Shown piece by piece: positions 51,603 through 63,518 of a DNA stretch of 64,000 bases. Below the pieces are notes generated by a model, which saw only the letters and a program-made list of their open reading frames with translations, searched no databases and was not told where the DNA came from. The stretch's first letter is position 1. Every line of letters starts with the position of its first letter. Position numbers and translations under genes: made by a program. This DNA is from Burkholderiaceae bacterium (lineage in GTDB: Bacteria > Pseudomonadota > Gammaproteobacteria > Burkholderiales > Burkholderiaceae_E): the NCBI GenBank assembly GCA_027493945.1, contig JAOSJU010000001.1, positions 310,001 through 374,000 on the forward strand. Direction: 5' to 3'.

Positions 51603-52454
51603 ATGACCGCCGGGATCCTCGACGGCGCAGCGCTCGCCAAGTCCATTCGCGCCGCAGTGGCGCAACGCGCCGCCGCGCTGGCCGCGCGCGGCCGCCCTGC
51701 CGGGCTCGCGGTCATTCTCGTGGGTGAAGACCCCGCCTCGTCGGTCTACGTGCGCAACAAGGTGAAAGACTGCGAGGAGTCGGGCATCCGCTCCACGCTC
51801 GACCGCCTGCCGGCCGACACCACGCAGGCCGAGCTGCTCGCGCGCATCGCGGCGCTCAACGCCGACCCGGCCATTCACGGCGTCCTGGTGCAACTGCCGC
51901 TGCCGCCGCAGATCGACGCGCACGCGGTCATCGAAGCGATCTCGCCGGCCAAGGACGTCGACGGCTTTCACGTCGCGAGCGCCGGCGCGCTGATGACCGG
52001 CCAGCCGGGGTTCAGGCCCTGCACGCCGTACGGTGTGATGAAGATGCTCGAACACGCCGGCACCACGCTGCGCGGCGCCGAAGCGGTGGTCGTCGGCCGC
52101 AGCAACATCGTCGGCAAGCCGCAGGCGATGCTGCTCTTGCAGGCCGACGCCACCGTCACCATCTGCCACAGCAGGACGCGCGACTTGGCCGCGCACACGC
52201 GCCGCGCCGACGTGCTCGTGGCCGCCGTGGGCCGCGCGAAGATGATCACCGGCGACATGATCAAGCCCGGCGCGATCGTGATCGACGTCGGCATGAACCG
52301 CGACGCAGCCGGCAAGCTGTGCGGCGACGTCGACTTCGACAGCGCGCGCGAGGTCGCCGGCTGGATCACTCCGGTGCCCGGCGGAGTCGGCCCGATGACC
52401 CGCGCGATGCTGCTGGAGAACACGATCGAGGCGGCCGAGCGCGCGGCGCGATGA
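51603..52454 (+). CDS. folD: Methylenetetrahydrofolate dehydrogenase/cyclohydrolase FolD
   Basis: A 283-residue bifunctional folate enzyme. The catalytic lysine region is [14 protein letters not shown]. The family signatures [25 protein letters not shown] segment (PAKDVDGFH) and [18 protein letters not shown] are intact, with NADP site [12 protein letters not shown]. It interconverts methylene-, methenyl- and formyl-THF. Confidence 0.97.
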   Translation: MTAGILDGAALAKSIRAAVAQRAAALAARGRPAGLAVILVGEDPASSVYVRNKVKDCEESGIRSTLDRLPADTTQAELLARIAALNADPAIHGVLVQLPLPPQIDAHAVIEAISPAKDVDGFHVASAGALMTGQPGFRPCTPYGVMKMLEHAGTTLRGAEAVVVGRSNIVGKPQAMLLLQADATVTICHSRTRDLAAHTRRADVLVAAVGRAKMITGDMIKPGAIVIDVGMNRDAAGKLCGDVDFDSAREVAGWITPVPGGVGPMTRAMLLENTIEAAERAAR

Positions 52455-52506
52455 GCGACGCTGCAAGCCGCACGGCATGCGTGCGACGAACCGACCGATC
52501 GAACCG

Positions 52507-54664
52507 ATGGACGAACGCCTGACGATGCAAGCCCCTGCCCCCGCCCCGATGTCCTCCCCCGCCGCGACGCCTGCCGCCAATCCGCTGCTCGACTTCTCCG
52601 GCCTGCCGCGCTTCGCCGAGTTCGAGCCAGCGCTGGTCACGCCCGCGGTCGACGCGTTGCTCGCCGAGGCGCGCGCCACGCTCGCCGCGGTCACCGATCC
52701 GGCCACGCCGACCACCGGGATGCGTTCATCGAGCCGCTGGAAGACGCCACCGAACGGCTGGGGCGCGCCTGGGGCATGGTGGGGCACCTGAACGGCGTGG
52801 CCGACACGCCGCCGCTGCGCGAGGCCTACAACGCCAACCTGCCGAAAGTCACGCAGTTCTTCACCGAGCTGTCGCAACACGAGGCGCTGTTCGCGAAATA
52901 CAAGGCGTTCGCCGCGTCGCCGCAATACGCGCAGCTGCCGGCGGTGCGCAAGCGCATCGTCGACTACGCGCTGCGCGACTTCCGGCTGGGCGGCGCCGAG
53001 CTGAAGTCGCCCGCGCGCGAACGCTTCGCCGAGTTGCAGGAGCGACAGGCCGCGCTCGCGCAGAAGTTCTCCGAAAACGTGCTCGACGCGACCAACGCGT
53101 TCACGCTGCTGGTCACCGACGAATCCGACCTAGCCGGCCTGCATGCCGACACGATCGAGGCCGCGCGCGAGGCCGCGCAGAAGGACGGCGACGCCGGCTG
53201 GAAATTCACGCTGCAGTTTCCGTCCTGGCTGCCGGTAATGCAGTACGCGGTGCACCGGCCGCTGCGCGAACGGATGTACCGCGCCTACTGCACCCGCGCA
53301 TCGCGCGAGGCGCTCGCCCCCGAGGGCGAAGCCGCCGCGGCGCTCGACAACGCGCCGGTCATCGACGAGCTGCTCGCGCTGCGTCACGAGGAAGCCGGCC
53401 TGCTCGGCTACGCGAATTTCGCGCAGGTCTCGCTGGTGCCGAAGATGGCCGAATCGCCCGAGCAGGTGATCGCCTTCCTGCGCGACCTCGCGCGGCGCGC
53501 GCGCCCGTTCGCCGAGCGCGACATGGCGGAGCTGCGCCGCTTCGCGGCGGCCGAGCTCGCGCTGCCCGACCCGCAGGCCTGGGATCTCGCCTTCGCCAGC
53601 GAGCGCCTCAAGGAGGCGCGCTATGCGTTCTCCGACCAGGAGGTCAAGCAGTACTTCCAGCTGCCGCGCGTGCTCGATGGCCTGTTCGGGCTGATCGAGC
53701 GGCTGTATTCGGTGCGCATCCTGCCCGACGAAGCGCCGACCTGGCACCCGGACGTGCGCTTTTACCGCGTCGAGCGCAGCGGCCAGCTGATCGGCCAGTT
53801 CTACACCGATCTCTACGCGCGCGCGTCCAAGCGACCGGGCGCGTGGATGGACGACGCGCGCTCGCGGCGACGCCGCCACGGCTCGGTGCAGACGCCCATC
53901 GCCTACCGGTCTGCAACTTCCAGCCGCCGGTGGGCGGGCGCCCGGCGCTGCTCACGCACGACGACGTGACCACGCTGTTCCACGAGTCCGGACACGGGCT
54001 GCATCACCTGCTCACGCGGGTCGACGACCTCGCGCTGTCGGGCATCTCGGGCGTCGAGTGGGACGCGGTCGAGCTGCCCAGCCAGTTCATGGAGAACTTC
54101 TGCTGGGAGTGGGAGATCGTGGCCTCGATGAGCGCGCACGTCGACACCGGCAAGCCACTGCCGCGCGAGCTCTTCGACCGGATGCTCGCGGCGAAGAATT
54201 TCCAGAGCGGCATGGCCACGCTGCGCCAGATCGAATTCGCGCTGTTCGACATGCGGCTGCACGCGGGCTTCGCGCCCGGCGGCGCGCAGGGCGTGCAGGA
54301 TCTCCTCGACGAGGTGCGCCGCGAAGTCGCGGTGGTCGCCCCGCCCGCCTGGAACCGCTTCCAGAACAGCTTCTCGCACATCTTCGCCGGCGGCTACTCG
54401 GCCGGCTACTACAGCTACAAGTGGGCCGAAGTGCTGTCGGCCGACGCCTACGCGGCCTTCGAGGAGGCGCTGGCGCAGCCCGACGCCCCGGCTCGCGTGG
54501 CCGAAACCGGGCGGCGCTTTCTCGACGAGATCCTGTCGGTCGGCGGCAGCCGACCGGCTATCGACTCGTTTCGCGCGTTCAGAGGACGGGACCCGGAACT
54601 GGATGCCCTGCTTCGCCATAATGGAATGGTCGAGGCATCCGCTCCGGAACCGTCCAATGCCTAG
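52507..54664 (+). CDS. prlC: Oligopeptidase A (M3 metallopeptidase), two frame disruptions
   Basis: A cytoplasmic zinc oligopeptidase degrading signal peptides and other small peptides. The zinc motif is HESGHGLHH near 53980 and the second region MENFCWEWEIV follows. Two breaks occur: adding one base at the CCGG at 52715-52718 gives TPTTWDAFIEPLEDATERLG, and at 53906-53909 gives TPIAYLVCNFQPPVGGRPAL. With both restored the protein is continuous (about 720 residues). The start is uncertain: ATGs at 52477, 52507, 52525 and 52549 are in frame and none has a strong ribosome-binding site. Confidence 0.93.
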
Positions 54665-55396
54665 CCGTCAGCTCGCAGCCGCCGTCCCCGTCGCTCTTCC
54701 GATCGCCCTTCGGATCGCACCTCCGATCGCCCTTGCCGCCACCGCGCTCGCCGCGGCCCTGGCCGCACCGGTGGCGTACGCGCAATACAAGTGGATCGAC
54801 GCCAATGGCCGGGTGAACTACGGCGACCGCCCGCCGCCGACCGACAGCCGGCGGGTGATGCGCGGACCGGCAGGCGTGCATTCGTCCGAGGCGCCGGCCG
54901 CAGGCGACCACCGCCTGCCGTATGCGCTGCGCTCGGCCACGAGCCGCTACCCGGTAGTGCTCTACACCGCGCCCGACTGCGCGCCCTGCGACCTGGGCCG
55001 CAGCCACCGGCGCAGCGCGGCGTGCCGTACACCGAAAAGCTGGTGCAAACGGCCGCCGACCTGCGCGCGTTCAACGCGCTGCAACTCGGCAGCACCCAGT
55101 TTCCCGTGTTCACCGTCGGCACCGACCGGATGGCCGGTTTCGAGGCGACGCTGTGGAACCGTATGCTCGACGCCGCCGCGTACCCGCGCTCGTCGATGCT
55201 GCCGCCGAGCTACGTCGCGGGCACGCTCGAACCGATGAGCCCGCCGGAGCAGGTGTCTGCGGCCGCCGCCGAAGCCGGCCGCGCGCAGGCGGCGCCAGGC
55301 GCGCCGTCGGCCCGATCGACGCAGTCCGGCGCCGACGTCGGCGGCCGGCTGATCCCGGCGCAGCGACAGCAGTTCGAGAACCCGATCCGCTTCTGA
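54657..55396 (+). CDS. Secreted DUF4124/glutaredoxin-like protein, frame-disrupted
   Basis: A periplasmic protein: Ala-rich signal peptide, DUF4124 segment (YKWIDANGRVNYGDRPPPTD), then a thioredoxin-fold glutaredoxin-like domain with CxxC (VVLYTAPDCAPCDLG). Adding one base at the CCGG at 55008-55011 gives GRSHLAQRGVPYTEKLVQT and a continuous C-terminus (FPVFTVGTDRMAGFEATLWN). The ATG overlaps the prlC end by 8 bases. A redox role in the envelope is inferred from the CxxC. Confidence 0.85.
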
Positions 55397-55404
55397 TCCC
55401 GCGT

Positions 55405-56867
55405 TCAATCGCGGCGCAGCTTCGAGAACCAGTGCTCCATCAGCTTGCCGGCCGCCTCGCGGCCGCCGAGCCCGAACGACAGCGCCAACGCGATCGCCAC
55501 CGCGCCCAGCGTCAGGCCGAAGGCCAGGTTGACGATCGGCTCGGACACGCCCATCGAGCGCAGGCCCATCGCGAGCACCAGCCCGATGATCAGCACGCGC
55601 ACCAGCCCGCCCAGCCAGGGCGCGTCGCGGTGCTCGCTGCGGCCCACCGCCGAGCCGAGCAGATTGGCGAGCCACAGCCCGACCAGCAGGATCGCGGTGC
55701 CGGCGAGCACGTCGCCGCCGAAGACGATGAAGCTGGCAACCAGATCGCTCAGCTGCACGATGCGCAACCGGTTGGCCGCCTGCGCCAGCGCGAACAGCAT
55801 CGCGAAGAACACCAGCAGCCGCCCCACCAGCCGCGACAGCTTCAGCCCGGCAAGCACGGGCCCCAGCCCGAGTTGCTCGCCCAGGCGATCGACCCCCGCG
55901 CCCTGCAGCAAACGCGCGACCAGCCCGGCCACGAATCGCGCGACGTACCAGGTCACGCCCACGATCAGCGCCGCGGCCAGAAGGTCGGGCAGCGCATCGA
56001 CGAACTGGCTGAGCAGCAGCCGCGACGGTCCGGCAATCGACTCGGCCTGCAGCGCGTCGAGCGCCGAGATCAGCGCCGGCACGAAGATCGCGAAAAACGT
56101 CACCATGCCTGCCAGGCCCGGCAGGTCGGTCTCCTCGCCCAGGCCGACGCGTCGAGCCAGATGGTCGACGCGGGCTGCCAGAAGAAGATGCCTGACGATG
56201 CCTTGCGCGATCTTCGCCACGAAGTAGCCCACCACGGCCACGACCGCCGCCTGCGCCAGCCCGGGCAGCGCGTCGAGCAGCACGTCGAAGAGCCCGCGCA
56301 CCGGATCGAGCAGCCCCCTGCAGGCCGAGCGCCCCGAGGATCATCGGCAGGAACAGCAGCAGCACGACCCAGTAGCCGACATGGCCGATGCTGTCGCTGA
56401 TCGGCGCCATGCCGGCCTGCGCGCTCAGGCGCTCGTCGACCAGTGGTGCGATCGAGCAGCTTCGTCAGGCCGTTGCGCACCGCCAGCGCCAGCAGCCAGC
56501 CGAGCAGCGTCAGGACGAGCGCAGCGAGCAGTCGCGGCAGCACGGCGACCACGACCGCGATCAGCGCCGCAGCCTGCGCCGACACCGCCTGCGGATCCAG
56601 CACCGTCGAAGCGGCCGCGATCGCTACGAGCAGCACCAGCCAGAACACGATCCGTGCGCCGACGATCTCGGCATCGAACGCGCTCATTCCCGATGCCGGC
56701 GCGATCCTGCGGTTCAGCTGCGCCAGCGACAGCGTGCGGCGCACGAGCGCCGCGGCCACCAGCGCGGCGATCCAGCCGAGCAGCAGCAGCGCCACCGCGC
56801 CCACGATCGACGGCAGCTGCGCCCCCAGCGCGCCGCGCATCGCTTCCACAAAACCGGTGTCGTGCAT
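55405..56867 (-). CDS. Small-conductance mechanosensitive channel-like protein (CmpX type), two frame disruptions
   Basis: A membrane protein with repeated conserved TM-helix units (SIVGAVALLLLGWIAALVAA, LPRLLAALVLTLLGWLLALA, LPGLAQAAVVAVVGYFVAKI, LPDLLAAALIVGVTWYVARF), a pattern seen in CmpX-like channels. Two net +1 shifts are seen: at the CCCCC run 56314-56318 (GALGLQG to LLDPVRGLFDVLL) and near 56441-56450 (TKLLDRTT to VDERLSAQAG). The ATG at 56867 has GGAGA upstream. It faces the glutaredoxin-like gene. Confidence 0.85.
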
Positions 56868-57004
56868 CGTTGCTCTCCGTTGACCGCGCTCGCCCGGCAC
56901 CGATCGTAGCCCGAACGCGCCCGGCTGGCGCGAACCGGTTATCCTCGGGGCGACGAGAGCCCGCTCACGCGGCGCGCGATCCCGCACCGGGGGCTGCCCG
57001 AGCC

Positions 57005-57798
57005 ATGGAAATCGCTACCGGAACGTCAATTCGCTGAAAGTGCGCCTGCCGCACGTGATCGACTGGCTGCGCGCCAACCCGGTCGACGTGCTGTGCCTGC
57101 AGGAAACCAAGCTGCGCGACGAGCACTTCCCGCATTCAGCGCTCGCCGAGCTGGGCTACGAATCCGCGTTCGCCGGACAGCCCACCTACAACGGCGTGGC
57201 GATCCTCGCGCGGCGCGACACGGTCGGCGTGCCGTCTTCGGTGAGCGTGGGTAACCCGCTGTTCCCCGACGAGCAGAAGCGGCTGATCAGCGCCGACCTC
57301 GGCGGCCTGCGCGTGGTCAATGCCTATTTTCCGAACGGCCGGGCGGTGGGTACCGACAAGTACGACTACAAGCTGCGCTGGATCGACGCGCTCGCCGACT
57401 GGCTGGCCGCGTCGGCGACGCTGCCGGTGGTGCTGCTCGGCGACTTCAACATCGCCCCGGAAGACCGCGACGTGCACGACCCGAAGGTCTGGGAAGGCCA
57501 GGTGCTGTGCTCGGCCGCCGAGCGCGAGCGCTTCGCCAGGCTGATCGGCCTGGGCTTCGTCGACACCTTCCGACTGTTCGAACAGCCGCCGAAGACCTAC
57601 AGCTGGTGGGACTACCGGCAACTCGCGTTTCGCCGCAACGCCGGGCTGCGCATCGACCACATCCTGGTGCCGCAGGCGCTCGCGCCGGCCGTACGCGGCT
57701 GCCGCATCGACCGCGAGCCGCGCAAGCGCGAACAGCCGTCCGACCACGCGCCGGTGATCGCCGAGATCGAGCTGGACGACGAGGGCGCGGAGCGCTGA
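57005..57798 (+). CDS. xth: Exodeoxyribonuclease III, frame-disrupted at codon 5-6
   Basis: A Mg-dependent AP endonuclease/3'-exonuclease of base-excision repair. Motifs: LCLQETKLRDE, NAYFPNGR, LLGDFNIAPEDRDVHDP, and the catalytic histidine end SDHAPVIAEIE. The start ATG at 57005 reads MEIAT, then an apparent stop; adding one base at the CCGG at 57018-57021 gives MEIATWNVNSLKVRLPHVID and an intact protein of about 264 residues. The last codons (DDEGAER) lie inside an inverted repeat shared with ntrC. Confidence 0.94.
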
Positions 57799-57921
57799 CT
57801 GCGGGGTGAGCGGGCGCCGCGAGGCCGACGCGGCCGAGCGCTGCGCAGGGGCGCACGGGGCGCTGAGCGCACCGGGCGGCGCGGTGAGCGCACGGGGCGG
57901 CGGGCGCCGCTCGGCGCAGCG
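57774..57921. repeat. Left arm D of the 57.8-58.5 kb palindromic region
   Basis: 148 bases that reappear as the reverse complement at 58366-58523. The two arms differ mainly by a 10-base expansion (two extra GCTGC units) in the right arm. The arm starts inside xth and includes its stop codon. Confidence 0.92.
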
Positions 57922-57945
57922 CTTTCTGCGGCGCCGAGCAGCGCA

Positions 57946-58088
57946 GCCTCGGGGTCGGCGCGCGAAGCGCGCTTCGTACATCTGACTTGCGGCGCTGTGT
58001 CTGAACGAAGCGAGCGCAGCGAGCGAAGTGAGTTGCGCCGCACGACCCCGAGGCGAGCCGCACAGGGAAGTCGGTGCGAAGCACCGAC
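57946..58088. repeat. Hairpin cluster between arm D and the inner palindrome
   Basis: An outer 12-bp stem GCCTCGGGGTCG (57946-57957) pairs with 58043-58054. Inside it TGCGGCGC (57988-57995) pairs with GCGCCGCA (58035-58042) around a loop running from TGTCTGA to GAGTT. A separate perfect hairpin GTCGGTGC/GCACCGAC with a 3-base loop follows at 58070-58088. Confidence 0.85.
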
Positions 58089-58098
58089 CGCCGCAGTT

Positions 58099-58365
58099 AG
58101 GGCGTGTTCACACTACGATCGTCCCCGCGCCGGGGCCTGCCGAGCCGCCAAACGAGGCGCCGGCGACGCGCGTGGCGGTGCCACGCAAGGAGGCGGCAAC
58201 GAAGTGTGGCGGCCCGGCAGGCCCCGGCCCGGAGGGTGAGTGCGAAAAAAGCGCGCACTCCGCGTTGCAAATGCTCGCCGTGGCCCCGCCACGGCTGCGC
58301 TTTGCGCCTTGATTGCGCGCTTTTTTCGGACTCACGCGGGGACGATCGTAGTGTGAACACGCCCT
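58099..58365. repeat. Inner palindromic element with nested insertion
   Basis: Identical 31-base ends (58099-58129 and 58335-58365) contain GTGTTCACAC, followed inward by GTGAGT(G/C)CGAAAAAAGCG on both sides. The centre 58264-58309 carries the GTTGCAAATGCTCGCC...GGCTGCGCTTTGCGCC core. The left arm alone is interrupted by a nested inverted repeat (58130-58150 with 58207-58227, 20 of 21 matches). Confidence 0.9.
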
Positions 58366-58498
58366 CGCTGCGCCGAGCGGCGCCCGCCGCCCCGTGCGCT
58401 CACCGCGCCGCCCGGTGCGCTCAGCGCCCCGTGCGCCCCTGCGCAGCGCAGCGCAGCGCTCGGCCGCGTCGGCCTCGCGGCGCCCGCTCACCCCGCAG

Positions 58499-58523
<25 letters not shown>
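58366..58523. repeat. Right arm D' of the palindromic region
   Basis: 158 bases, reverse complement of 57774-57921 except for a 10-base expansion. It abuts the inner palindrome directly and runs through the ntrC stop codon into its last codons. Confidence 0.92.
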
Positions 58524-60097
<1,574 letters not shown>

Positions 60098-61207
60098 TCA
60101 GCCTCCCGGCAGCGGCAGCAGGATCCGGAAATCGGTGCGTCCGGGCTTGCTCTCGCATTCGATCAGCCCGCCGTGCTGCTGCACGAAAGTCTGCGCGAGC
60201 GTGAGCCCGAGGCCGCTGCCGCCTTCGCGGCCCGAGACCAGCGGATAGAAGATCCGCTCGCCGATCTCCTCGGGCACGCCCGGACCGTTGTCGATCACAT
60301 GCAAGTCGAGTGCCAGTTTCCAGCGGCGCCCGGCGATCGTCGCCTGGCGCGCGATGCGGGTGCGCAGCACGATGCGCCCCTGCCCGTGCAGCGCCTGCGC
60401 CGCGTTGCGCGCCAGGTTCAGCAGCACCTGGATCAGCTGCTCGCGGTCGCCACGGAACTCGGGCAGGCTCGCGTCGTAGTCGCGCGCGATCTCCAGCCCT
60501 TGCGGAAACTCGGCCAGCACCACCGAGCGTACCTGCTCGCAGACTTCGTGGATGTTCAGTTCGCCGACGACCCGCGGGCTGCGATGCGGCGCGAGCAACC
60601 GGTCGACCAGCACCTGCAGCCGGTCGGCCTCCTTCACGATCACCCGCGTGTACTCGCGCAGCGCCGGCGACCCGAGCTCGGAATCGAGCAGCTGCGCCGC
60701 GCCGCGGATGCCGCCGAGCGGATTGCGGATCTCGTGCGCCAGGTTGCGCACCAGTTCGCGGGTCGCCTTGGCCGAGTCGAGCAGGCGCCGTTCGCGATCG
60801 GCGCGCCGCCGCTGCTCGACTTCGCGGAACTCCAGCAGCAGCGCGCCGGGCTCGCCGCCCAGCGCGACCGCGCTGCACGACAGCTGCTGCGGTTCGCGCC
60901 CCGGACGCTCGAGCGTGAGCTCGCTGCGCTTTTCGTCGAACGCGCCCGCCGCGGCCTCGATGCACAGCTGCGCGATCGCGCTGCCGTCGACGAACAGGCG
61001 CGGAAACGGCTGCCCCGCCACCAAGCGCTGCGACACCCCGAACAGCTGCGCGCCGGCCTGGTTCAGGAAGACGACGCGGGCCTGCGCGTCGAGCACCGCC
61101 ACCGCGCTGGAGAGCAGGTCCAGGCCGTCGAGCCCGGATGAGCGTCGGCGCCGGCGCGGCAGCCCGGCCGGTTTCGCGGGCGACGCAGGCGTGCCGATCG
61201 TGGTCAG
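60098..61207 (-). CDS. ntrB: Nitrogen sensor kinase NtrB (GlnL)
   Basis: About 369 residues: N-terminal PAS (LLSSAVAVLDAQARVVFLNQ), HisKA with the phospho-histidine in NLAHEIRNPLGGIRGAAQLL, and HATPase (NLARNAAQALHGQG, DNGPGVPEEIGERIFYPLVS, GGSGLGLTLAQTFVQQHGG). No ATG, GTG or TTG precedes the PAS domain in frame; the only candidate is CTG at 61207, overlapping the upstream TGA as CTGA. ntrC's stop-to-start distance is one base. Confidence 0.95.
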   Translation of the reverse strand: MTTIGTPASPAKPAGLPRRRRRSSGLDGLDLLSSAVAVLDAQARVVFLNQAGAQLFGVSQRLVAGQPFPRLFVDGSAIAQLCIEAAAGAFDEKRSELTLERPGREPQQLSCSAVALGGEPGALLLEFREVEQRRRADRERRLLDSAKATRELVRNLAHEIRNPLGGIRGAAQLLDSELGSPALREYTRVIVKEADRLQVLVDRLLAPHRSPRVVGELNIHEVCEQVRSVVLAEFPQGLEIARDYDASLPEFRGDREQLIQVLLNLARNAAQALHGQGRIVLRTRIARQATIAGRRWKLALDLHVIDNGPGVPEEIGERIFYPLVSGREGGSGLGLTLAQTFVQQHGGLIECESKPGRTDFRILLPLPGG

Positions 61208-61740
61208 TCCCGGGTCGTGCCGAGCTCGCGGCGGATCGACGCGATGTTGCCCTCGGAGCGGTCGATGTCGTCCTTGAGCCGCGCAACCCGGTCGAGGTAC
61301 TTCTGGTAGTTGCGCTCGTCGCCGAGGCGATCGGGTTCGCCGTTCTTGTAGACCGTCTTCAGTTCCGCGAGCCGCGTCTCTTCCTTGCGCAGCTCGTCCT
61401 CGAGAATGCGTCGGCGCTCGAGGTCGCGCTCGCGCTGCGTGGAGGCGTCGACCTTCGGGAAACCGTTCGCGGCGGGTCGCGCCGCCGCGGCTCCGGCCTG
61501 GGCGGGCGCGGCGCCCGCCGCAGGGCGCGCTGCCACAGGCAGCTTCGGCGCCGGGATCGTGGTGAGCGGCGCGAGGTTGAGCGCGCGGCAATTGCGCCCG
61601 TTCGGCGTGCCCTGGTAGACAGGCACTCCGCTCTCGGATTCGCAGCGATAGACCTCGGCAGAGGCCTGCGCGGCCAGGCCGAGGCCCGCGGCAGCGAGAC
61701 AGGCGACGCGAACGAGCAGTGCGGGGCGAAGCGATGTCAT
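61204..61740 (-). CDS. Secreted DUF4124 protein
   Basis: A 178-residue exported protein: signal peptide (ALLVRVACLAAAGLGLAAQA), DUF4124 segment (EVYRCESESGVPVYQGTPNG), an Ala/Pro-rich linker, and a charged coiled coil (RDLERRRILEDELRKEETRL). Found between glnA and ntrB, a position seen in other beta-proteobacteria, but its role is unknown. Confidence 0.85.
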   Translation of the reverse strand: MTSLRPALLVRVACLAAAGLGLAAQASAEVYRCESESGVPVYQGTPNGRNCRALNLAPLTTIPAPKLPVAARPAAGAAPAQAGAAAARPAANGFPKVDASTQRERDLERRRILEDELRKEETRLAELKTVYKNGEPDRLGDERNYQKYLDRVARLKDDIDRSEGNIASIRRELGTTRD

Positions 61741-61817
61741 GATCGGGCCGGGAAGTCCGCGGCCAGTGTAAGGCAGCCCGCACGGCGATTCAAACCGGCG
61801 GTCCGGCCGACCGACCT

Positions 61818-61847
61818 GCGGGGCGCACGGCCCGACCTGCGCCCCGC
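61818..61847 (-). other. Stem-loop between glnA and DUF4124 gene
   Basis: A perfect 10-bp stem (GCGGGGCGCA with TGCGCCCCGC) and a 10-base loop, without a T tract. It could stabilise the glnA mRNA end or reduce read-through into ntrBC. Confidence 0.55.
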
Positions 61848-61883
61848 ATCGACTCGCCGCCGCCCGCGCGTCGCAGGGGCGCC

Positions 61884-63296
61884 TCAAAGGCTGTAGTACA
61901 TGTCGAACTCGGCCGGATGCGTGGTCATGCGCAGCCGCGTGACCTCCTCCATCTTCAGCTCGATGTACGCGTCGATCATGTCGTTGCCGAACACGCCGCC
62001 GCGCGTGAGGAACTCGCGGTCCTTGTCGAGGTAGCCGAGCGCCTCGTCGAGCGATGCGCACACGGTCGGGATCTTCGCTTCCTCTTCCGGCGGCAGGTCG
62101 TACAGGTTCTTGTCCGCCGCCTCGCCAGGATGGATCTTGTTCTGCACGCCATCGAGCCCGGCCATCATCAGCGCCGCGAACAGCAGGTAGGGGTTCGCCA
62201 TCGGATCCGGGAACCGGACCTCGATGCGCCGACCCTTCGGGTTGCTGACGAACGGAATCCGGATCGACGCCGAACGGTTGCGCGCCGAATAAGCAAGCTT
62301 CACCGGCGCCTCGAAACCCGGCACCAGCCGCTTGTACGAGTTGGTGCCCGGGTTGGCGATCGCGTTCAGCGCCCTCGCGTGCTTGATGATTCCGCCGATG
62401 TAGGACAGCGAGAAGTCCGACAGCCCGGCGTACTTGTCGCCGGCGAACAGGTTCTGGCCGTCCTTCCAGATCGATTGGTGCACGTGCATGCCCGAGCCGT
62501 TGTCGCCGACGACCGGCTTGGGCATGAAGGTGGCCGTCTTGCCGTAGCTGTGCGCGACGTTGTGGACCACGTACTTCATCGTCTGCAGCCAGTCGGCGCG
62601 CTGCACCAGCGTCGAGAACTTCGTGCCGATTTCGTTCTGTCCGGCCCCCGCCACCTCATGGTGATGCACTTCCACCGGAATGCCCATCTGCTCGAGGATC
62701 AGGCACATCTCGGAGCGCATGTCCTGGAACGAATCGACCGGCGGCACCGGGAAATAACCGCCCTTCACCGGCGGGCGGTGCGCGAGGTTGCCGCCCTCGA
62801 TCTCCTTGCCCGTCGACCACGAGGCCTCTTCGGAGTTGATCTTCACGAAGCAACCCGACATGTCGAGGTTCCAGGTCACCGAGTCGAAGATGAAGAACTC
62901 GGGCTCCGGGCCGAAATAGGCGATGTCGCCGATGCCGGTGGACTTCAGGTAGGCCTCGGCGCGGCGCGCGAGCGAGCGCGGGTCGCGCGAGTAGCCCTTG
63001 CCGTCGGCCGGCTCGACCACGTCGCAGGTGATGATCAGCGTGGGCTCCTCGCGAAACGGGTCCATGTTCGCGGTGGACGGGTCGGGCATCAGCAGCATGT
63101 CCGAGGCCTCGATGCCCTTCCAGCCGGCGATCGACGAACCGTCGAAGGCGTGGCCCGACGTGACCTTGTCCTCGTCGAACATCTTCGCCGGCACCGAGAC
63201 GTGCTGCTCCTTGCCGCGGGTGTCGGTGAAGCGAAGATCGACGAACTTCACTTCGTTGTCGGCAATCAACTTCATCACGTCTTTGACGGTGGCCAT
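61884..63296 (-). CDS. glnA: Glutamine synthetase type I
   Basis: A 470-residue GSI-beta type enzyme assimilating ammonia. Signatures: [19 protein letters not shown], the ATP region [20 protein letters not shown], and the adenylylation loop NLYDLPPEE with its tyrosine, so the enzyme should be controlled by GlnE. The ATG at 63296 has AGGAGA 8 bases upstream. A sigma-54 promoter and NtrC-type sites lie upstream. Confidence 0.98.
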   Translation of the reverse strand: MATVKDVMKLIADNEVKFVDLRFTDTRGKEQHVSVPAKMFDEDKVTSGHAFDGSSIAGWKGIEASDMLLMPDPSTANMDPFREEPTLIITCDVVEPADGKGYSRDPRSLARRAEAYLKSTGIGDIAYFGPEPEFFIFDSVTWNLDMSGCFVKINSEEASWSTGKEIEGGNLAHRPPVKGGYFPVPPVDSFQDMRSEMCLILEQMGIPVEVHHHEVAGAGQNEIGTKFSTLVQRADWLQTMKYVVHNVAHSYGKTATFMPKPVVGDNGSGMHVHQSIWKDGQNLFAGDKYAGLSDFSLSYIGGIIKHARALNAIANPGTNSYKRLVPGFEAPVKLAYSARNRSASIRIPFVSNPKGRRIEVRFPDPMANPYLLFAALMMAGLDGVQNKIHPGEAADKNLYDLPPEEEAKIPTVCASLDEALGYLDKDREFLTRGGVFGNDMIDAYIELKMEEVTRLRMTTHPAEFDMYYSL

Positions 63297-63423
63297 GCTG
63301 GCGTTCTCCTGGTCACGAAGGTCTGGATTCATGGGGCGGCTGCACCCCGCCGCGGCCACGGGGGCCGGCGAGCGGAAGCAGCGGACGCGCGATTCTGTGC
63401 GTTTTCGGGCTCCCGCTCAAACT

Positions 63424-63439
63424 AGCAGGTTCCGTGCCA
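63424..63439 (-). promoter_or_regulatory. Sigma-54 promoter of glnA
   Basis: The minus strand reads TGGCACGGAACCTGCT, matching the -24/-12 consensus (TGGCAC, five bases, TTGC) except one pyrimidine. Transcription would begin near 63412, giving a leader of about 115 bases before glnA. Confidence 0.85.
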
Positions 63440-63518
63440 GCGCACGCGCCCCGTCGCGGCGCCCCGCAGAGCGCCCCGGCCGGCACAATGCGCCGGTCGG
63501 TGCTGCCCACGACATCAT

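Noticed and set aside
61818..61847. Intrinsic terminator after glnA
   Set aside because: The stem is strong but no T tract follows on the minus strand, so it is listed only as a stem-loop.
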